From Vitrella brassicaformis (Eukaryota > Sar > Vitrellaceae): a stretch of 40,616 bases of DNA. Made by a program: the position numbers and the translations under genes. The stretch spans positions 126,089 through 166,704 of the forward strand of contig CDMY01000209.1 of NCBI GenBank assembly GCA_001179505.1, written 5' to 3'. Positions 1 through 9,282 of the stretch are shown piece after piece. Below the pieces are notes generated by a model. It saw only the letters and a program-made list of their open reading frames with translations, was not told the DNA's origin and did not search any database. Within the stretch, counting starts at the first letter, position 1. Each line of letters begins with the position of its first letter.

Positions 1-478
1 TGTGTGTGTGTGTGTGTGTGGTGATGTGTGTGGCCGCCGTCTTTCCTGTCGTGTCAGATAGCCTGTCTCTCTTCCCTCCCTCCCTCCCCCCCCCTTTATG
101 TGTGGGTCGTGAGTATTTGTCTTTGTGCAGAGGGTTGGGTTGCGCATGAGGGTTGACTCTCATATGGTTGCTTGGTACGAGGCTGGGATAATTTCTCGAG
201 ACGGGACACGGAAAGAGTTGAGAAAAAATATCAACACATGCCAATTTGCGCGAGAAGATCTCGCGACCGGTGGGTGCGTGCAACTATTGAACAGGGGGGA
301 GAGATGAAAATCATAATTTGAGGTGTCCCAACACGTCCTGGCGACCCCCTGCAGTGCTGCTGAGTGCTCTTCAGTGAAAAAAGCGAAGACTTCGCGACCT
401 GGCGGGTCTCACCGTCGTTGCTCGTTGTCGGTCCCCTGAAGGTGTGTGGCCACCTGTCCATCCGTCCTACATCCGTCG
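1..478. other. upstream region of the Hpt-like gene, no gene seen
   Basis: The stretch opens with a pure (TG)10 run at 1-20 and a pyrimidine tract at about 67-96. Short open frames here have no recognisable content. It probably holds the promoter and 5' leader of the gene starting at 479. Two GC-rich hairpins are listed separately. Confidence 0.5.
249..265. promoter_or_regulatory. perfect inverted repeat upstream of the Hpt-like gene
   Basis: CGCGAGA and TCTCGCG form perfect 7-bp arms around a 3-nt spacer. It lies about 215 bp before the start codon at 479. A second perfect palindrome, GCGAAG-A-CTTCGC, lies at 383-395. They could be protein-binding sites or mRNA leader hairpins. The sequence shows only the symmetry. 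Confidence 0.3.
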
Positions 479-1343
479 ATGTCGTACAAGCACTTTGACA
501 TCGGCAAGGGGGTGGACATAATAGGCGACGAGGAGACCTTCTTCATGCTGCTGGGCAGATACAAGGAAGAACTCCATGTAAGCTACGCTGCGTGGCAGGA
601 CAGGACAGGAGCCTACAGAATGGAATTGATCAAAGGAAGAATTGTTGTTGATGAATTTGATGATTCGTTTCTCTCCCCTGATGTGTGCTCTGTCTGCCTG
701 TCTGCCTGCCTGCCTGCCTGCCTGTCTGCCTGTCTGCCTGTCTGCCTGTCTGCCTGCCTGTCTGCCTGTCTGCCTGTCTGTGTCTGTGTGTCGCTTACAA
801 TGCAGACGAGGGTCGCGAGCATCTTGAGTGCATGGGACAAGAAGGACTACCAGACGATGCTACGAGACGCCTACTCCCTCAAGGGCTCATCATCGTCAGT
901 CTCATGCACACACATCCCATGGCAACACCTTGCCCTCGTATATGTCATCCACCCGTCGATCCCTCAGGTATGCGGCAGCGGATCATCTGCAGAGGACGTG
1001 CGAGGCCATTTTCTGGGCGGTGCAGAAGAACCAGCTCGACTCCCTCCCACAACTCATCGATGACTTCAAGATATTCAGCACAGAGGCCAAAGACGAACTG
1101 GACAAAATCACGGCTGGATTATCAATACACCAATGGAGGGCGGGGAGGCAGGGGGCGAGGGAGGAGAGTGCAGGCTACCTGAGGGGAGGGCTAAGAGGGC
1201 AAGGGAGGGGAGACGCCTTGCTAGCTGCCTGTTTATCTATTGTACATATGTGCATCTCCTTCAGTGACTGCGTGTGTGCGCGTGTACAGTCGACAGACTA
1301 CAAGACACGCCTTTTGGCTCCACGGACGGACGGACGTACCTGA
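479..1343 (+). CDS. histidine-phosphotransfer (Hpt) domain protein lacking the phospho-histidine
   Basis: Hpt domains relay phosphate between histidine kinases and response regulators through a histidine on a four-helix bundle. Three exons fit: 479-577, 806-894 and 968-1343, with phases that join cleanly. The product begins MSYKHFDIGKG and has acidic helix 1 (GDEETFFMLLGRYKEEL). The diagnostic motif is the next helix: family members read A-H-x-L-K-G-S, but this protein reads DAYSLKGSSSYAAADHLQRT. The family position of the histidine is therefore tyrosine. The helix after it (residues CEAIFWAVQKNQLDSL) and a last helix also match the fold. The tail after about residue 115 is low-complexity, and a further intron there is possible. 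Without the histidine it cannot relay phosphate in the usual way. It resembles pseudo-Hpt regulators of plants in this respect. Domain call firm, end less so. Confidence 0.8.
688..795 (+). repeat. TGCC/TGTC tetranucleotide tract in intron 1 of the Hpt-like gene
   Basis: About 100 bp of alternating TGCC and TGTC units fill most of the intron 578-805. Similar tracts recur at 6811-6872, 23250-23291 and 23439-23502. In every frame the tract translates to Cys/Leu/Ala/Pro repeats, which makes false open frames. Confidence 0.9.
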
Positions 1344-1613
1344 ACTGGACAGTGGATTCGAATGAGCTCGTCGATCGCTAAGAAATGGGGGCCGAACGAA
1401 ATGGGCATCGATGGATGGATGGATCTGTAGACGCCCCATTAATGCTCGTTTCTCTGCTTTCTCGCCGGGGCACAGTGTTTCCAAAAGGACGGAGTTTCCT
1501 CTTCCAGCGACCACAAAGTACGCAGTGGCAATGTGGATGTCTCCGTGTATTGGCCATGCATCGCGTTTGATGTGTGTTTCATCCGCCCGAGAGCTGTGCA
1601 GCTGTTGTCACTT
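1344..1613. other. convergent 3' ends of the Hpt-like gene and TRP copy A
   Basis: No gene is visible. The right part, from about 1535, is shared with the sequence after the TRP copy B stop (to about 32543), so it is the 3' flank of the duplicated TRP block. The left part is unique. Confidence 0.5.
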
Positions 1614-4600
1614 CTATTTGATCTTCGCCTCTATCTTCGTCAATCGCTCTTCCACTTGTTTCTGCATCTCGTTCTGCTGTGTTTGCAACTCCCGCAAGAC
1701 TGAGACTCACGGTAAACGCATCGAAGGAAAGAATAAATGAAAAGGGTGTCTGTCAAGTCTTTCTGCCACCTGGCTCGATCTTGTCCTTGACGTACTCCTC
1801 AAAGTGCGTCAGGGCTGGAAGAGATTGATAGAGACACAGCTCGACGACCTCCATCATGACAGCTCTGCGTGTCCGTGTCTCACCGGTCATGATGTCCGGA
1901 GACGTCGTGTCGCGATGATATGCGGCCTTCATCCACATCTCGACCTTGCCTTTGTAACTGTCCCGTGCTTGACGCCTCTTTTCGGCTTTCTGCTCCTCAG
2001 TGTCCTTGGAAGATTCCTTTGACGACACACGGACATTTCAGCATTGGAAGGCATTCTGATTGTCCACATCCTGTGTTGGGAGCTCGCCTTTGCTGTGACG
2101 TATTGGTGGAAAATATACAGGGGCATCACGGGGATGGTCAGGAGCATTCTGAATGCGTCCCAGTACATTCCCGCCCGTATCAGTACTTCAAGCCTCCCGT
2201 GTCCGGGTTGAAACACCCCCAGCTGACGGTCGATGTATGCGGGTGTGAAGACGACGGCGTGCATCAGGGCATCGAGGGTGACGTAGATGGCCTCCACCGA
2301 CCAGGAGGCAATGCGGCAGAGTGCCGACTGCCGTCCGCCGATGAGGGAGGCGACATAGCGCAGGGGCACCGACACGACCACAGCTGCACATACACAGATG
2401 TGGCCACTTGTGGTGGATGCAGTTGATGTCTCTTGCCGCACCGACCGATGAGGTTGAATGGCGGCGGGAGGCGCTCGTGCTGCGGCATATTCAGGTACTC
2501 ATTCAACACGCGAATCCGCAGCAGCCTGCACGCATTCATTCACGAACGGAGAGAGAGCCGTCATGTATCGCTGTCTCCCTGCCTGTCTTCTTACTGATAT
2601 TGGGCAGTCTGTGTCTGCTCGATGGCCGCATACGTCGACGCCTGACATAGAGAGACACACGAAGACAGGAGCATTGATCAGTCTCATGACACGCTCGATG
2701 TCCATCGTGTGTGTCTCACCATAATGGCGATGAGCAGGTTGAGCTATCGATGCGGTTAGACAGAGAGACAACGAAGGGAGTCCTTGTGTGTGTGGCTCGT
2801 TTAAGTGTATGTGTGTTGGTGAGCCTCCCGTACGAGTATGATGGAGGAGAGGATGACGTATGTGAACAGCAGGACGGTCCCCAGGGTGTCGTGGCTCTCG
2901 ATGGCGTTGTTCAGCGCCTCATTGAACTCGCCAAGACCCGCGTAGAAACTAACGCAGCCAACCGACAGCACATGGCGACTGGCGCTCTCTCTCTCTGTGT
3001 GTGTGTCGGTGTCATCGAGTACAGTGTGAGCGTGGCTTTGGGGAAGGAGCCGAAGTACTGATGGTCTTCGTCGGACGAGAGGAGGGTGAAGACGACCGCG
3101 AAGACCACCAGGATGTAGACGTACAGACACAGAAACATGCTGATGTCCGAAAACATCCTCACAACCGCACTGACACACACACCCATCACACACACCATCA
3201 GACACCTCTCTCTCTGTGTGCCTGTCTCTCTCACTGACAGTATGAGTGGTCCCACGGCTGGGTGCAGGCTGGCCGTTTGGAGGAGGCGCAAGGCAAAGAG
3301 CAGCGCTATGACGATCCCTGAGCCGACCTTGGCATCCGTTGACCAGCCCATCACGTGGACGGCTATGAAGGCGATGATGGAGGCGCAGGAGCACATATCC
3401 ACGTAGTTCCTTCATCGGCACACATCGACAGCACACAAATGAAGCGCCCAACACGAAGCCTGACGCACACCATGAGTCTTCCCAGTACGCTGCCTTCAGG
3501 CGGATGAACTGCACACACGTATATATACGATGCATGTCAGTCTTGATCAGTCAGTCATGTCTCCCTTAATCGATGTGCCTCACTTGAAAGCTCTCCAGCA
3601 AGACGAATCCACCACCCGTCAGCACTGCCCCCCACAGCCACACCGCCAGCCACACCCCCGCCATCGTCATCGCACTGTCTCCCTTGATCGACTCGATGCG
3701 CAGCAGCACAAAGGCCACCCTGACAACACACACACACATAAATACACACACAGATACAGGGATGTTATGCATGTCTCTCCCCCTCGTGGTGCATGGTTGC
3801 AGCTTTACATGAGCAGCATCGATAGCACGCGGCTGATGAAGACATCACGGGGTGCAACTTTGTACCCTCCAGTTTTTGTATTCCTGATTCCAATGCTCCG
3901 TGACGAGAGATGTGCAGTTGGCTGTCGCAATCATTGGGAGGAAAGAGTCATGAGCGGGCCGACAGAGAACCGAGGAGATCGCTTGTGCGGCTTACCTTGG
4001 GTGACGACAGAGAGGGGCTCTGCCGACTCGAGCATCGCAAACCATTCTCTTTCTTTGCCTGCAAGTGACCCTTCGAAGACCTCATTCGGTGCATCGCTGC
4101 AGAAATCGGCTGTGAGCGCCTAAACCGATTGGACAATCAACGTGGCAGTGAAAAGTGCTGTGTGTCTTTCTTATTCTTTACCTCGTTCCAGCTGGAAATC
4201 TGCTCAAATTCACTGCACGAAACAAGAAAGAAAGATCGTGAAGTACCCTCCTCTTCATTGGCATGATGTCCCCTTCTCTTCATTAAGTCATACTCTGTGA
4301 GGGAGTCCTTCGGTCGCGATTTCATCAACTTGCGGAAGACGGCACAGCAGCAAAGACTGTCGAAGGCCAGCGACTCAGAGTGGTCCTTCAGGAACACCGT
4401 CGCGCACACCACCTCTTTGAGATCCTGCGCCGTCGCATACGGTATTTTCACGCCTCGCTTGACCACCTCCATGGTGACGTCTGGAGCTACGCCTATCATC
4501 GGTACGACGACCCCCGGTTCTTCGGTAACGGCACGATCCAGGGGCGTCATTCCGAGCTGTCACGAGCAGAGATAGTATCACTCATAGGTCGACAAGTGCA

Positions 4601-5682
4601 TTGCGATAGGTGCAGTGCAGCCTACAATGTTTTTGACCTTTAGAAGTTGTGGATTGACCGTCAACATCCAGCGCGGGACATCGGCTTTTTCGAGGCCTGC
4701 GGGAGAGCGCAAAGAGACACGTTGAAGACTCATGCAGTTGTGTGGTCGTCATTTGCAGCACCACATAAGCCCGTGTGCACAGCGAAATGAAGGGGCGTGT
4801 GGCCATCCTGCAGGCACAGCATGAAGAAGGAGTGAAGACACCCGGCTAACAGGCAGCCACGATACCCGGCCTTTCAGGGTTAGCAGGTGTTGTCTGTCTT
4901 GGAACAGCACTTCAAACACATCCACATCCATGCACTTCTCTGGGAAGCACACACACAAGGGCCGCGTGGCTGCATCATGCGTCTGCAGTGGTGCGACTGT
5001 GCAAACCTGCGGCGAAATGAATGGCTGAACCCCAAGTCTCCCACCCTTTCTCCGTCGTCAGCGCTTTCTCGGCTTGCTCAGGCGACAGACCGTCGAGGGC
5101 CTTCCGCACACCCTCCGCATCCCACCCCAGGACGGCCTCTTTGATGCTGTCTCTCAGTTTCCACGTCGGCTCCCAGTCGTCGGCGGCTGGGGCCCCGACC
5201 AGGGGGACCTGCAGACGACACACAGACGTCCAACAGACCTCTCAGAGTGTGTTACCGTGCCGCTGTCCGCATCACAGCGACACACCTGCTCGATGCGTCT
5301 CGGTGCCTTGGTGATGTCATCGGTGACGTCCGGCAGCTGGGGCTCCATCAGCCCCTGTCCATCGTCCTGCAGCAGAGGGACCTGGTCACTCGAGGCCGAC
5401 GCTGACATCTGCAATGCATTGAGGGAGGGAGGGACACAGACATCAGAGGCCGGTGACCACACACACAGAGATGCACTAGGAGCATTGCAAGGTGACCTTG
5501 GGATGGCCCGTCTGTGTGTGGTGGATGGCCTGCTGTGCGGCAGCGTCGCCCTCGTCGACTCTCGGCAGCTGGATGTAGCACACCTCCTCAGCACCACTCG
5601 GGCGGCTGTGGCCGTCTCTCCCACTGCGGCCCTCCCGGCCCTGCAGCCGGGGAGTGCGCTGGCCGTGCAGGAAGCCCAGCAT
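1614..5682 (-). CDS. ankyrin-repeat TRP-like cation channel, copy A (probably frameshifted)
   Basis: Paralogue of the channel at 28294-32458. Upstream exons: 5497-5682, 5286-5408, 5007-5208, 4866-4939, 4765-4807, 4626-4696, 4182-4556, 3996-4119, 3809-3921. Membrane exons follow, and the end is a coiled coil (EMQKQVEERLTKIEAKIK) before the TAG at 1614-1616. Ankyrin signatures are DGHTPLHFAV and GMTPLDRAV. The channel core has S1-S6, a pore stretch (YFGSFPKATLTL), the S6 microexon at 2720-2743 (LNLLIAIM) and the cytoplasmic motif RLPPPFNLI. Two differences from copy B stand out. It lacks one ankyrin exon and has about 26 extra residues in the 4182-4556 exon. Exon 3809-3921 has one extra base near 3857-3865, which puts the pre-S1 region out of frame and reaches a TGA within it. 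Unless the base is an assembly error or is spliced around, the channel core is not translated. Confidence 0.72.
2720..2743 (-). other. 24-nt microexon encoding the end of S6, TRP copy A
   Basis: Flanked by a TAG acceptor (CGATAG) and a GTGAGA donor, this exon encodes just eight residues, LNLLIAIM, the inner end of pore helix S6. The same 24-nt exon is at 31327-31350 in copy B with identical residues. Confidence 0.75.
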
Positions 5683-5725
5683 CTTCGCCGCAGGGCTGTT
5701 CCCCGCCAGACGCCGAGGCTCCCAG

Positions 5726-5756
5726 TCTCAGGGTTCAGGGTTTCAAAACCCTGAGA
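5726..5756. other. hairpin with telomere-like core at the edge of the duplicated block
   Basis: TCTCAGGGTT (5726-5735) and AACCCTGAGA (5747-5756) are perfect 10-bp arms around an 11-nt loop, CAGGGTTTCAA. The core reads like degenerate TTCAGGG/TTTAGGG units. It sits where homology between the two TRP arms ends. Part of it, CCCTGAGACTGGG on the minus strand, is kept upstream of TRP copy B. Confidence 0.6.
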
Positions 5757-5784
5757 TGAGGTCCCCGCAATGGAGGCAGGATGG

Positions 5785-6194
5785 AGGACAAAACTTATCT
5801 GTGAGATTCTGTGGTTGTTGCCGCAGTGGCGAGTGCATCGATGCCCCCGCCCACGACCAAAGCAGCAGCCCAGCAGCGGAGATCTGGGTCGCTGCCGAGT
5901 CCAGCCGCTGTGCCGCACTACCCTGAAATGGACGGCGGGCGCACTCCTGCGATGAGCACAATACGAGATGGCGACTTTGGTCTCGTCTGGCCTTGATTCT
6001 CGAGCAGGCGATGTCGATGCTGTTTGGCATTTCTGGACATGCCTGCCAACCTCGAGGGCGAGTCGCCGTTCTGAAGTCTGCAAGATCCGGAGCAGCCGCT
6101 GCCTTTCGGCCTCGACGTGCTCATACCACTGCACGTCTGACGACTGTCCCGTCCTCAGTCGAAAGCGCCCGTCACCGCCGCCCCTTGGCATCAT
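5785..6194 (-). pseudogene. degraded 5' fragment of a gene related to the one at 25636-28203
   Basis: On the minus strand this stretch matches the first coiled-coil and Ser/Ala-rich exons of the gene at 25636-28203 (GSAAQRLDSAATQIS here, GSAAQWLDSTATQIF there), including the exon boundary CATCGCAG. After ATQIS a small insertion shifts the frame, and the matching frame soon ends in a stop (TTTESHR then TAA at about 5800). No counterpart of the later exons follows, because TRP copy A begins at once. A possible start codon at 6194 leads into a helical stretch (ERQRLLRILQTSERRLALE). It lies in the same orientation as its relative at 28 kb, although the adjoining TRP block is inverted. A fused, re-used N-terminus for TRP copy A cannot be excluded. 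Confidence 0.55.
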
Positions 6195-6206
6195 GACACA
6201 AGAGAC

Positions 6207-6661
6207 TTGAAGAGGTCCAACGAGCGGACGCTGTCACACTCCTCCGCCTTCACCCCTTCCTACAGCATCCGTCGCAAGGACGAGCGGCATTTCGGAGAGG
6301 CAACTGATCACCGCGTGGCGCTGGTGGTCCAGGGGAGGTCCTGGGGGAGGTCTCTGGGAGGACAACAGGGTGGGCGAGTTGGCGGAGGGCGGCGAGTGGA
6401 GCCAAAGAGGGGGAAAGGGTCTGCCGCGCTCGGCACACCTGCACGACCACCCCGATCCGCAGATGCGCTGCCTTGGTCGGAACAAGTAAGAAGAGGACAG
6501 ACAGACACGTTGGATTCCTTACCCGTGTTGTGTGATGTGTGTGTAGCGCAGAGGAGCAGACACCTTGCCGTGAAGGACCCGGGCGATCCTGATTTCCTGG
6601 GTTTCGCCGTGCGCAAGCTGTCCTCACCCCCGCCGCCGTCTATCTTCTCCCGGCAGGAGTG
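6207..6661 (+). CDS. possible small two-exon gene, unrecognised
   Basis: A frame open from about 6207 runs to a GTAAGA donor at 6487 and may join an exon after the TAG acceptor at about 6546. That exon encodes HLAVKDPGDPDFLGFAVRKL and ends IFSRQE-stop at 6659-6661. The second exon has protein-like composition. The first is Arg/Gly-rich and open in several frames on both strands, so base composition alone could keep it open. No ATG in frame is convincing. I do not recognise it. Confidence 0.25.
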
Positions 6662-7534
6662 AGAGGACACCTGACCAAGTGAATGACATTTGTGGCGGTG
6701 CAATACATTCCATGGTGTGCGGACGTTATTGGTGCCTGTCTGACTGCGTGATTGGGGGCTTCTGTGTGTGTACATGTGAGTAGCCTTCTGCAGCATGCTC
6801 TAATGCGGACCTGCCTGCCTGCCTGTCTGTCTGTCTGTCCGTCTGTCTGTCCGTCTGTCTGTCTGTCTGTCGAGTGCTCTCAAAGAGAGATCATGCGTGT
6901 GTACTTGGGTACTCACCGCCTGTGTTTGCTGTAGTGTATGAAGGCAGCGATCGCCTGTCTTTCTGTATTGTCTCGTGAGCTCCCCATGTGGCGCATTGCC
7001 GGCGGATGGATGGCTGGCTGTGGGTTCGTGTGCGGCTTCCTCAGCCAAAGAGAGAGATCGAGAGAGGTGTACACACGAGTGCATGCGCACACACGCATAC
7101 CTGCCTGCCTTGACTGATGCAGACTGCATACATGTAATGGGCAGTGCTGTGCTGGACCCCCACTTGTGCGTGTATTTGGACATGTGTGTGTAGGGCAGCT
7201 CTACTGTTTTGGAGGTCCGCTGACGTTCTTTCGTACAGAGCTTTTATTGAATCGTGCTTTTTTGCCTCTCGAATGAACTAGTCTCTGCACAAAATCTGTA
7301 CAACTACAAAAGACCTACAAAACACATGACACCTCACATGTATATGCCTCGCTGTTTGTCGGCATTCAAAGATGGCAGCACGTGACACAGCCACTATCAA
7401 AGAATACACGCATCGATGGACCAATGGGGCAAGTTAATTGTCTCCCCCTTTCATGCATCCAATGAAGGCAGGCCTCCCTCCCGTCCCTCACCTCCTCCCG
7501 ACCATGGGGAGGAGGGCGCTTTCGTCTCCCTCAG
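6662..7534. other. intergenic, low complexity
   Basis: No gene is seen. It contains a TGCC/TGTC/TGTCCG tract at about 6811-6872 and short TG runs. The right end (to 7534) is the 3' flank of the GT64 gene and holds a C-rich tract on the plus strand, listed separately. Confidence 0.5.
7473..7499 (-). other. G-rich tract just after the GT64 stop codon
   Basis: On the minus strand (the GT64 sense strand) this reads GGGAGGAGGTGAGGGACGGG, then GAGG, starting 36 nt after the stop. Four G-runs could fold as a G-quadruplex in the 3' UTR. Similar tracts follow four other genes in this window. Confidence 0.5.
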
Positions 7535-8908
7535 TCATTCAATGCGAACGCGGAAGGACGATGGCCTGGGTATCGGCCACTGAGGGAAAACGTCTCTCAG
7601 GAAGTTGAGACATGCGTTGCGTCGTCCCCAGCTGTTGTGGCTTTTGGTCAACGCATCGTTCCCTTGCGGCCCTTCTTTGACCTCGACGTCCTCAACAATC
7701 ACACCTGTGTACAAGGAAACATCATGCAGCCGTCAGTCAGGAACGCTGGATGAATGGATAGATGGATGGACGGCTGGTTCGTCAGGGTGTCTTACATGCC
7801 TCCTCCTCGTCGCCATTCAGGTGTGCCGCGAGCCAATTGAAGCATACGTCTTCGCAATTGAGTTCTCCGTTGATGAAGTCAATGACAGGCCTGCACACAC
7901 AAGTGTACCGTCATGACTTGATGTGCATACAATTTGCTGGAGCGCCATTCGAGGGGCTTACCTAGGTATGAGTCTCCTGTACGCATCCATCAGTGACGTA
8001 GGCACAAGAGCAGCGCTCGTTAAAGCCATGTTGTCCTCTTGCCTCTCCGTGGGATACAGCAACGTGTCTGAGCCGATGACACATTTATGAATCGACCGCC
8101 GCACCTTCACAGGGCCGATAATTCGCTGAGGGAAGCGCTGAGCTGCCAAAAGGAGCTTGTGGATCTCGGCTGCACATGCAGCCGAGAGAACAATGCAGCG
8201 TTGGATGGATCCATTCTGTGTGACGGTCCCTACCGCAATGCAGGAGTTTGTCGTCGTCCAGCACGAGTGTGAAGGGTGTCTGGATGTGCTCGCCAACGAA
8301 GTATCTCTCCCCCAGCCCTCTGTCTCCCGGCAAGATGCGCGCCTTGGTCGTGTTGACTTTCCTGAGATGGTTGTGCAGCTCATTGCGAAAAGCCTCCAGA
8401 GATTTCCCAGGGGGAGTCCATACATCGAGGACAATCTCTCGGACAAAGCTGCAGTCTTCAAGACGCGCTTTAACACACGACATGATCCAACGCAACGCAC
8501 GGAACGGTCCCATCCGCACAGCCACGGTGACGGACCCCTGCAAGGCGGAAACAGAGTGCCGTTCTGCGCTGCTTCTGATTCGCTCTTGTGCCACACCTGG
8601 AGGTCGTGTATCGCAGTGTCGTTCATCCCCAAAGTCAGTGTAGTGGACCCGCCGGTTGAGCCTTTCCTTCTAATGTGGGATGCGAACCTACATCGGCCTG
8701 GCCCAGTATAATCGGGGACCCACTGATCCAATGTCACCGTCCTCAATGCAGAGAAGTCGTGATCTCCTCCGGCTGCGGCAGCCTGTCTGAGGCCGTTCCA
8801 AGTCCTCCGCCTCAACATTCGGAGCAACAGCAGGGCTGTTGTTCCCGAGAGAAGCGCCAGGAGCATGATCCGAAGCGGCCAGCAGGCCTGCTTCGCTCGG
8901 GCAAGCAT
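7535..8908 (-). CDS. exostosin-like glycosyltransferase, family GT64
   Basis: GT64 enzymes add GlcNAc-type sugars to glycans in the ER/Golgi lumen, using a DxD metal site. Five exons join in frame: 8597-8908, 8234-8537, 7962-8169, 7796-7890 and 7535-7704. An ATG at 8908 gives a short basic tail and a single hydrophobic span (residues about 15-34, IMLLALLSGTTALLLL), typical of a type II Golgi protein. The GT core follows: TVAVRMGPFRAL, then the metal site TLVLDDDKLL, then RIIGPVKVRR. Next come ALTSAALVPTSLMDAYRRL and ELNCEDVCFNWLAAHL, the asparagine-cysteine-glutamate-aspartate signature of the exostosin C-terminal domain. The tail RRNACLNFLRDVFPQWP also matches. The protein is about 365 residues, so it has the GT64 half only, without the GT47 half of animal exostosins. 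Acceptor substrate cannot be read from sequence. Confidence 0.88.
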
Positions 8909-9282
8909 GGCTACATTCGAAAGCCACACTGTACGGCGCTCGAGTTGCAGGCACGATCAGTGAAAACACCACACAACTATGTGCGGAAAGGGGCGAATGC
9001 GTATCCCGACAGCCGAGGAGGGAACCTTACATTCGAACACACTGTACGTGCTAACGGTCTTTCTTAGGGCGGAAGAAAACGCAAAAGGAAAGTGCACACG
9101 GCATACACTACATACTTCTATACTTGCTACGCACCATACGGCCAAAAAAGGGAAAAAAGGGACTACCATACTGCGAAGAACAGCGGCGCGACAAAAAAGG
9201 ACGACCGCGAACTCTGCCAAGAATCTCATGCAGAATACCCAAGGTCACACACACACACACACGACCCAACACGTCAACACCG
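8909..9282. other. intergenic between the GT64 start and the C11 gene end
   Basis: About 370 bp with no convincing coding content. It should contain the GT64 promoter and the 3' UTR of the C11 gene. A short (CA)n run lies at about 9246-9262. No other motif stands out. Confidence 0.5.

Larger units (their letters stand above)
1535..5760 (-). repeat. inverted segmental duplication, arm A (TRP block)
   Basis: This arm matches 28210-32543 in reverse orientation, exon by exon and in most introns, from just before the first exon to about 75 bp past the stop. Homology ends near 1535, inside the 3' flank of the Hpt-like gene. At the other end it stops at a hairpin at 5726-5756. The arms differ by many substitutions, small indels and one ankyrin exon. 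Confidence 0.85.

Noticed and set aside
613-840. Cys/Leu/Pro or Arg/Gln/Asp repeat proteins encoded by the TGCC/TGTC tracts (also near 6800, 23100 and 23400)
   Set aside because: They are translations of intronic or intergenic tetranucleotide repeats, open in several frames on both strands.
1241-1248. TGTACATA, a match to the Pumilio element, near the end of the Hpt-like gene
   Set aside because: A single 8-nt degenerate match in 40 kb is expected by chance.
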